DNA of 64,000 nt from Dirofilaria immitis (lineage: Eukaryota; Nematoda; Chromadorea; Rhabditida; Onchocercidae). Where the stretch lies: NCBI GenBank assembly GCA_024305405.1, contig JAKNDB010000087.1, forward strand, positions 2,418,001 through 2,482,000. Reading direction: 5' to 3'. A model generated the notes under the pieces. The model saw nothing but the letters and a program-made list of their open reading frames with translations, was not told where the DNA came from and did not search any database. The translations under genes and the position numbers were made by a program. Position 1 is the first letter of the stretch; every line of letters begins with the position of its first letter. Positions 55,373 through 64,000 of the stretch are shown piece by piece.

Positions 55373-58300
55373 GAAATTTTGTTTTCTTCGAAACAATTAA
55401 TACATTCCACACGATGGTACCATATGCGATCATCCTTCCACCATAGTTAGATCATCAAATTAAAACAGTAAAAACTTAACCTTATTAAACGAGTAAATAA
55501 ATCATTCTATATACTTTTTATCTTTGAAAAAAAAGAATTTTGGTAATAAAATGGAAGTCTGTAAGTCTAACACAATTAAAGTTCAAGGATCATATCACAA
55601 TACAACACATCGAAACATAGTTGTACGGTAATTGACCCATTCAATATGTTATAAAGCGAATATGTCTTACTTCGATTAGAATGTACTTTAATCTTTCTTT
55701 CGATATGAAGAATACTAAAATTCTTCGAGAACAATTGTAACAATGACCTACTAATACTATTTCGAATTTTTTCAAAGATTTTAATAAACTTCAAATAGTA
55801 TGAAAGAAAAAAGAAATGCACGATGTAGTAAGAACAAATTTTCCAATAATAAAAGTATTTCAAGTAAAGCATATAAAAATTTTAAATAAGAAACCGTACG
55901 ATTAATAATTTAAAAAAAAAAAAACCATATTTCTTAAGTTAAGTTATCAATCATGAGAAAAGAGCAAGTTGATAATCTATAAGATTATACTGTTATCAAT
56001 GTTTTAAAAGTGTCTATTCTCAGCAAAATTTCCCGGTACTTATATTTTCAGAAATTTCACAATGAAGATTGCATTCCTCATCGATGCCAATATAAATATC
56101 GCAAAAATATATCGACCTCTGAGAAAAGTAAAACAAACAATTATTTAATATTTATAAACTATCGCCGACCATTGATGTCTTTCTCATCTAATTCGAAATG
56201 TGCCATGTATTACTGGTGGCATTTCTCTTCAATTCTATACCTTTCAACGCCCATTATGACTTGATGAGAATGTATCACAATGTTTTGAATTAAAGAATAC
56301 ATAACAATCAATATTACTTTAAAACATTGAAATTTCATTTCTGGACAAAATAATTACAATTTTAAGATAAAAAAAATAAAATTAAAGTTTGAAATTAAAT
56401 CTAATGATTCGTCTCATAATTTGTCCAAAATGTAAGTATGAAAGCTTATAATTATTTGGATATTCTAAATGGCAAATGAATTGTTTAGAACCGGTAATTG
56501 ATGGTTTTTCTCAATTACACAATATTTCATCCGTGTCTTTCTTACCAGCCAACATTTTTTCCAAGTAGAAATTTCGTCATAAAATATTGAAAAGACAAAA
56601 AATTTAGATATTGAATATGTCATATATATTGAATATATTAGAAATACATTATGAATTCTGATATATCTTGATTATAAGTATAACTATACTCTATATGGAT
56701 TGACTAATTATGAATAACGTAAGATATAACATATTAAACTCAATATTAGGCCATCACTTAATGTCTTGAAAATAATCGATTTCAAAAACTTGTTTTGCAT
56801 CGCAAACACATAACTCATCTGTCATTTCAATAACCTAAAATTATCATATTACAAATACAAAAATATCACTGCACGGTTAGTAAAGAAAATGAATATCACA
56901 GTAAAAAAAAAAAAAAGAAAAAACAGGAAAATAAAAGATAAGAAAATAAAACATAGAAAGATAATATAATACTAAAGAAAAATAATAAGCAAAAATGAAT
57001 AGAAATTATTAGAAAGACATAACTAAAGATAAAATGATTTTACTCACAGTCTCAGATAATTATTACATTTAAAATTTCGCATTCATTAATCTATCACTTT
57101 ATCACTGATATAATCTATTATCAACCTTATACGGCTTAAATCCGAATGTTTTTTAAAGCAGAGCAATTTTGAGTTAGGTTCTCTATTTTAAACCATCAAA
57201 TTATATTTTGCAATGCTTCTAGCGAAGAATAGAGTTCATGTTCTCAATGAATAATGTACTATTTTTCGGTTCGATTCGATTTTAAAAACTGACAAAGAAA
57301 ATTTCCGATAAAGAAGTTTATGTTCCCGTAAACGGTGCGTCTCCGATAAATGAAGTATATCAGATAAATACTGAAGATTTTGGTGATATCAAAGATATTT
57401 GTTCATTTATCAATTGAAAATCATTATCTCTTTTATTGAAATTTGTTAATATAGTTTAGGTGAAATGTTTTGTGAAGAATTGATTTACATTTCTTATTTC
57501 CTATAATACTTATCTCATTTTTGTGCCTCCAGTTAGGAAAGAAGCATTTTAATAGTTTCGGTCGAAAAGTTTAATATTATTCACTGTTGATATTTATGCC
57601 AGTTTATAAATCACAGAAAAATTTGTTAATTTCCGTTCCGATTGATGCAAGCAAGTAAGATGATAATATGAGAATATGGAAATAAATCTGACAGAAATAG
57701 ATATTTAATTTAATACATAGTTTAATACATTATCGTTCTCATCAAGAATTAATTAAGAATAACAAGCTTCCTACACTTCAGGTCTCTTTTACAGATCAGA
57801 TTTTAAGTAAAATATTTGATATAAATATTATACAAAAAGTTAAGTACTTATAAGTAACAAAGTTATTATAATATATCTATTTCTAACTAATAATTGAAAA
57901 ATGTTCAAAATTTTTGGGCAAAATGAATATTACACTTTTAGCAATTTTGAACATAGTACATAACTACATGGACAACAACAATGTAACTTAGCAAAAATGA
58001 TTTCAAAGTATGATTTCGTTAAGTGATGAAATAGTGCGAATTATGGATATTATATTTCATAGATATAATATACAACTATCTGCATTATTTGAAAAATTCC
58101 TGTAGAATAGTTATATCATGCAAATGAACGCTCGGCAACCTAAATGATGATAATTTTGCAAAACGATGAAATATGCATGCGCATGAATTGACCGATGACA
58201 CAACAATTTCAAGGTAAGAAATTACTAAAACGCAATTAGCGAAAAATTTCTATGCAACTTGGGAAAATAAAATTAAATAGAAATAGATAGAATATAGTAT

Positions 58301-58430
58301 TTAGAAGAAAGAAATAAACTTATATGAAGATTGTCGAAGGAAGAGATATCTTATTTTTATTTTAAATTATATATATATAAATGATAAGATAAAATTCAGT
58401 GGTAGCGTATGTTGAATTTAAAGGAGATTT
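55373..58430. other. Intergenic DNA right of tkt-1
   Basis: This should include the tkt-1 promoter. I find no intact gene. A 42-codon coding-like stretch at about 57293-57421 is noted under findings. The frames at 55576-55872 and 56010-56264 have no recognisable features. Confidence 0.6.
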
Positions 58431-58439
58431 ATTTTGACA

Positions 58440-58740
58440 TTTTGAATTTTCATGTGGTTAAAAGAGTGGCAAAAATTCAGAAATGGCGAACTTCGATAAA
58501 CTTAAGGACATCTTAACATATCGTTTGTTTTATGATTTTGGCTCATTTATATTACTAGTGATCGTGCTGAATTGTCATTTTGTATAGATGATTGTTCTGA
58601 TTCCCAAGAAATGAGATATTATGACAGGGAAAGCAACTTACTGCTCATAAAAACATTATGACTATTGATTATCGATGAATTTCATTTGTTACACGAGAGG
58701 ACCTGTGATCAAGAAAACAAAAAGGAACTTTTCTACAGAT
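58440..58740 (+). pseudogene. Decayed Ski2-type (Brr2/ASCC3-like) RNA helicase fragment
   Basis: From 58588 one frame reads IVLIPKK, stop, DIMTGK. This matches the spacing of the conserved (I/V)xxTPEKWDxxTRK motif of Brr2/ASCC3-type helicases, with the Trp codon turned to TGA. A second frame at 58662-58697 reads LLIIDEFHLLHER, the DExH box of the same family. After a one-base shift a third frame reads RGPVIK, matching the RGPV that follows the DExH box in Brr2 and ASCC3. Order and spacing are right, but the frame is broken twice. It is a short non-functional relic of a host-type spliceosomal or ASC-1-complex helicase gene; I cannot tell which. Neighbouring sequence is too decayed to extend it. 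Confidence 0.6.
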
Positions 58741-60100
58741 TCAAACTTACATTAATCTTTCATACTTGTATATCGATTTTTTTCTTAAACATGATTCAGT
58801 TGTAAAATCTATTGATATTAGTGATCTAAAATAGTTTTTTCAACAAATTCTAATAAAATAAAGCATAATTTTCAACAGGTAAATGAAATAATATTTCGGA
58901 TCTCAACAAATTTTCGTGCTTATTTGGATTCATGATCACCATCTCCAATAGTATATGACTCTATATTCTTAGCGAAATATTTCAAAAACCTCAAGCTACC
59001 ATTTAATACTGCATAATTTTGTTACTCTTCAATAACATTTACAACAACACTTTCTACATCGAATCCCTAGTATTTTGTGAATATGAATATCACAAATCCT
59101 AGATCATCACATTTGATTTTAGGAGAATTTATCGACATCGAAGAGAATTTATCGACCCTATGACTACATCATACTTTTTAAATAATTTTTTCATATTTCG
59201 CTCTATCCTTCTGTTTTCCTATAATCATTCTATAACTTTATCAAAATTCTTTTGGTATTATATCATAAAAAGCAGGTATTTTAAATTATAATTGAAAGAA
59301 CGACTTCAACACTGAAATTTATACCATCTATAGCCTTCCGTAATGTTTGCCTCATATTGTACTATTAAGTTCCTATAAAATCTAATTGAACAAAATATCT
59401 TGAAATGACTTTCCTATAAAACATGGAAATATAAACTGCTTTATTAGTACACGTTTGTTGTGAAAGATTTATCTCATGATATTAGGAACTGGAAACTTGA
59501 ATAGAGATTTGTTGTGTAACGAAATTTTATTATGACGGATTTTATTCGCCACAACTGCAATACAAATTTAACAGGAACATAGTTAATAGATAAAATAATA
59601 AGTACTGAAAGTAATAATTCTTGACGAAAAACGACTTTTTTTATATTGAGGATGCTTAAAATTTTATTAGCGATGTCCTATGATCTCAAGAGTGACATGT
59701 AACGATGTGAATGGTTACAATGTCTGAAGAGTGAAGAATGACGGGTCGGAATCTGATTGGTTATAATACATTATCAACATCCTTTAATTCTAAAATTAAC
59801 CATCAAAGAGATGAATTCCTGTTAGAGAACATGAAAACAATTTTAATTTATAAAATTCCTTGATCATACTAAGATATTAAATAATATAAATATGTTGATT
59901 ATTTTCAACATGAGCCTCTTTTCTAATCTTCAAAATACTTAAATTTTATCCTATAATTTATATCAACTGATCACTTACTTTTTAATTCTAAGTTGAAAAT
60001 TAAAATAATTAAAAAAATTACGAGAAATCTTATCCGCATTGAAACACTTCCTGCAATAATCGTAGCAACATCGGCGTTATTTATTTCTACTATGCTTTTA
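58741..60100. other. Decayed DNA between relics, nothing recognised
   Basis: The composition is somewhat richer in mixed codons than the introns, as expected of old coding relics, but I recognise no motif on either strand. Confidence 0.5.
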
Positions 60101-60109
60101 GCAAACTGA

Positions 60110-62130
60110 TTCCAAGCCCTCGATTTTTACCGGTTTGCTGCAAATATTAAAATTGCTCTGGAAAACACTGATGGGTTTGAGTCACATTTCTTTGGGTGGA
60201 TGATGATGATGTTGGAGCTTACCAGCGGTATGCGAACCTTAATTACCGTATCTCTTGCATAACATTCAATATCGGTGAGAATTTGGTGTGATCGGATAAA
60301 TAAAAGCATTATGAAATTTGACATAGAATTTGGGGTATTTCCTATTAAAAAGTGCAGAGGACTGGAATTACACCGGGTCAAAGGACATTCTGTTCTAATT
60401 TTGGAAGTATAATTTTCTGAAGGAATATAATTAATACAGTATTATTGAAAAATAATGCCAAATCGATTGGTGTGTCTTTCATCAAGGATTACATCAATCG
60501 TTTCCATATAACGGCACGGCGCTCATCATTCTGCTGGAATGATATTCTTTTTACGATGTTGCTGAGGAATTGATGCATGATGCTAAAGGTGTATAGAAAG
60601 TAGATATTTAATTGAATGTTTGACGTGAAATGTCATCTCCAAAGAATAATATCTTCATCAAAATAATATTCGATTTAGTTTGCTTCATAGATTCCAATCA
60701 GTTCAATTCTACTTCTTCAAAGATTTTATTCTAAAAGTAAAATTAAAGTTCTTTGGTTAAAGGAATTGTTTACAAGAGATTGATGAAACGAGAAAAGTGC
60801 GAGTGTATCATTCGCATCTTGATATTGTCGATGCAATACACAATATTACAGAATCACTTTTTTCCCTCTCTTTTCACTCATATTAAAGAATTTTTTTATC
60901 AACGAGAGTCAAGTAACTCTCTAATCTGATTTTTACTCTTTTTGAGTTCCATATTTAATCATTACTTTTTAAATGGTATGTTTAGGCTTTCTGTTTGAGA
61001 CTTTATTCAGAAATTACTAATGGAATGTCAGTTGTTATTCAGCACAAATAATTTTTGTTTGACTCTAAATCTGAATTACTCAACTTTCTAAGCACATCTT
61101 GTACAGGAATGATCAGGACATGTTGTTTGTTTATTATTGTTCTGTAACACATAACGTTTAAATTGCTCGTTTTCTTCCCTGATCAAATCAGAATTTAGAT
61201 TATTTTTTCATTATAGCTAGATAATCCTTTCGGTTAAAAATAATTGACATTATTTTGGTGAGGAATCAATCGATGAATCAATTATTTTCTATACTTTATC
61301 TAGTTCAAAGAGTTTCAAAGCGAATGATTTTACTGAATTTGTCATTTTGATTATTTCTGCTCATCGTCAGTGATCTCATGTAACTAGTGAGTGCCATAAT
61401 GCAAATTATAAAATTAATAGAAAGTGAGAATAATGATAAAATTCAGCAGTTGGTTCAAAGATTACCTGAAGGAAAAATATGATATCAAAAAGCATAGTTT
61501 ATGCCATCGCCATAAAATGTCGCATACGATATGTAAAGAGGATTGAGCGAACGAGTTGGTGAAGAAGGCCGTTTTTGGCAACAGAACTCTTTTACATTAT
61601 TTCTTGGAGTATCTTATAATAGATACAATAAAAAAGTATAAATGCAATGATCATTATGAACATTTGAATAATTGAAATTAGCACTTCTATTACAGTGGAT
61701 CGGAGATAATGCGTTTTGCTTAATCAAAATTAGATAATGCGTTTTACTTAATCAAAAAATCAATCACAGAGAATTCTATGCTTTGGTTTCTGAACAAAAT
61801 TCTATTCTCTTCTTTTGGAATAAAAATCTTTAAATATATGATCTGTTTATTAAAGCAGACTGTTAAGTAAAACCTGAAAAACACCAACATAACCAATCTA
61901 TATTAACCGAGCGTGCTTTTTATGGTCCACTGATTATCTTAATATGCATGATGGAAAATGGCACTTTTATCATTATAAGTGTTATTGAAATTAGATGCTC
62001 ATTATAGATGCCATTGAAACGGAAGCATTAACGCTAAAACAATTTAATCAATAGAATATTACGGCGGGATTTCCACGTTTAATTATTGCAGATAGAACAC
62101 CACTCTATCGATATTCAAATATATGATATC
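60110..62130 (+). mobile_element. Probable remnant of a BEL/Pao-type LTR retroelement pol region
   Basis: Three weak signals lie in the expected order. At about 60130-60280 two overlapping frames hold pieces like the BEL/Pao reverse transcriptase: IALENTDGFESHFFGW in one frame, and VTFLWVDDD then NLNYRISCITFNI in the next. At about 61270-61330 MNQLFSILYLVQRVSKR resembles the segment before the integrase. At about 61910-62100 come FYGPLII...MMENGT and then GFPRLIIADRTPLY, which resemble integrase core pieces. Stops and frame changes are frequent throughout, so nothing can be expressed. I found no long terminal repeats. The assignment rests on eye comparison only. Confidence 0.45.
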
Positions 62131-62779
62131 TGAAACGCTCGATATCAACAAAAAAATCAATGAAAACTTCAACCAATATAAAAAAAAAAATCATTTCCTA
62201 TGATTTGATACATCTTAATCAATTTGGTAAACTGCTTATTTTTATTTCATTCTTTTTCCTCCGAGTTTTTAAAAGATATTATCTTTAAAGCAGTGTACGG
62301 CTTTTAAAACACTTATCAATCATTTTTCCAAATTAATCATTCCTGATAGTTGGAAAGTTTTCGACTAAATCCTTCAGTCTCATTATGTCTAGTCACTGCT
62401 TCTGCTACTGAGAAATTGCTTGGGAAATTTGAGAAATTTCATTTGATTTCGATGTTTTAGATTTCTTTCCTATTTCACATTCTCTGAGACATTGAAACGT
62501 TTTGAAGCATTTCAAGGTAACACTGGATTTGCTGCGGTGTTAAAACAAATAATCTTTGTATTGGGAACAAAAATATAAAATTAATTGATATGCTTGATTT
62601 TGGTTTTGCTTGAAGATTTATTATCGTTAGTTAGATAAGATAAAAATATGAAAGATATATGTTATCCTATCATCATATCTCATTTTCTTTATATCATATT
62701 CATGTCTCGTCTTTGTGATAATGTCGTGAAAAAAACGAAAAATTTTTCTTCTTATTTGTTGGAGAATGAATTGATGTTT

Positions 62780-63640
62780 CACAGACAATTGAATTTGGAA
62801 AGTGAAAACGTCAAAAACATGATATTAATAATAGAATTACTATCAGGACAACTATTCCATGATTTTGCTAACTCTATGAATGGAATAATGTTTGGCCTAG
62901 AAGAATTTGAAGAATGCAACAAAGACGATGATATCGCACGTAAAGAAGCATTGTCATTGCTCAAGGAGAGTTCTGATGATTTAATAAAAAATTTATAGGA
63001 TCAGAAGTTGCTAATATGACAACATGAAGAAACTGTACCACTACTTGGGAATAGATTAAGGGTTTTTTCGAATCGTTTCTTTTGGAAAGACGGAAAGATT
63101 TCGTTTCTGCTAGTTGTGAAAGCTCGACCATAGACTGCCATTTACCATTGGAACCTTATTGAACAAACCTAGAAAACCCTTTGGCTATCTATATACCATA
63201 CATACGGTAGGATATAGGCAAAGAGCCATCATATGAGATATATTAGATGAAGAAATAACACTATTTAGACATATATGAAATAATAATTCAATGATATATT
63301 ATATCATATAGAAAAGGTCGAAATCGATGGTAAAAAAGAGAATCTGTTTTTTTCCATATTTAGCTACATTTATTGATCTACATATATATATAAGAGAAAG
63401 CAAAGAGTATATAATGGCGGTAAAAGGTATTTGTAGGCGATGATAAGCGATAGTATTTTGGCAATGGATATAAGACAGGAATTAAATTTAACATCGATCA
63501 AAGACCATGAAAAGCAATTTCTTAAATTTAAGTGTCAATTACAGGTTACACAATTTCATTTCTCGGTAGCTAGTTCCTTCCCCTTCTTACGTACTTTATT
63601 AGTCAGTAATGGATATAACATATTATGAGACGATGAATGC
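62780..63640 (+). pseudogene. chpT: Remnant of bacterial histidine phosphotransferase ChpT (Wolbachia-like)
   Basis: ChpT passes phosphate from CckA to CtrA and CpdR in alphaproteobacteria, including Wolbachia. From about 62785 the frame reads IIELLSGQLFHDFANSMNG, the phosphotransfer helix with the His-Asp pair, then FGLEEFEE and EALSLLKESSDDLIKNL, the second helix; a stop follows at 62996-62998. The next frame continues GSEVANMTT. A further piece near 63440-63500 reads ISDSILAMDIRQELNLTS, resembling the C-terminal part of ChpT. Between them the gene is full of stops and shifts. No eukaryotic features are present. It most likely derives from an old Wolbachia-to-nucleus transfer. I see no neighbouring bacterial genes. 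Confidence 0.6.
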
Positions 63641-64000
63641 GAATATTTTTCAAAATAATTTCGAAAAGATAATATGGAATCATGGTTCAATATGATTATT
63701 GGAATGATCATCTATATAGAAACTTTAATAATATCTTTATCGTACATTTGTTTATGCACTTCATATAATTTCATGCTGCTCTCTGCTTTCCGGTTAAGAA
63801 GACACTTTTTCCTTTTTAGAATTTTGTTTTTTAGAAATAATATCTATAATTAGGTCTCTAAGATTTTCGCCTGCATCGTTTATCGATCTCAAAATCTGTT
63901 TTTATCTTTTACACATATAAAAATTCTCCATTTCAACTAAATTTAAGGGGCAAAATCAGTTCGAACAATTTCTCGAGAATTCCAATGCTTTAAATTTGCA
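63641..64000. other. Right edge, nothing recognised
   Basis: Mixed AT-rich sequence. No frame longer than a few dozen codons and no motif is visible on either strand. Confidence 0.55.

Noticed and set aside
60127..60381. Minus-strand frame of 84 codons
   Set aside because: It lies opposite the retroelement-like pieces of the plus strand and has no recognisable feature of its own.

Overview
The window looks like nuclear DNA of a nematode, most likely a filarial/spirurid one. Introns and intergenic DNA are extremely AT-rich. Introns are numerous and end in short nematode-type TTTCAG/TTTTAG acceptors. Exons are clearly richer in GC. A decayed bacterial gene resembling Wolbachia ChpT near the right end favours a filarial host. 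I cannot name the species.

Layout. (1) About 1-45.3 kb, plus strand: one long gene for a multi-PDZ scaffold protein (mpz-1/MUPP1/PATJ class). I could assemble 43 exons with consistent splice phases, coding for about 2,230 residues. They hold eleven PDZ domains (the first cut by the window edge) and end in a natural stop at 45304-45306. The N-terminus lies upstream. The introns carry minisatellites, microsatellites and hairpins but no second gene that I can support. (2) 45.3-49.8 kb: gene-poor DNA between two convergent genes. (3) 49.8-55.34 kb, minus strand: transketolase (tkt-1), eleven exons, about 625 residues, apparently complete, with a likely 3' splice acceptor 30 bases before the ATG. 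(4) 55.4-64 kb: no intact gene, but three decayed fragments: a Ski2-type (Brr2/ASCC3-like) helicase piece near 58.6 kb, a probable BEL/Pao retroelement pol remnant at about 60.1-62.1 kb, and the ChpT-like remnant at about 62.8-63.6 kb.

The two intact genes are unrelated in function. The PDZ scaffold would organise membrane and junction complexes; transketolase is a cytosolic enzyme of the pentose phosphate pathway. I found no operon, CRISPR array, tRNA or rRNA.

The most useful observation is a set of nine single-base discrepancies in the reading frames (eight in mpz-1, one in tkt-1), all at or plausibly at short homopolymer runs. Correcting each restores conserved protein and correct exon phase. 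They look like consensus errors in the assembly rather than gene decay. I did not find a convincing undescribed biological system; the right-hand 8 kb of mixed relics is the most unusual part.
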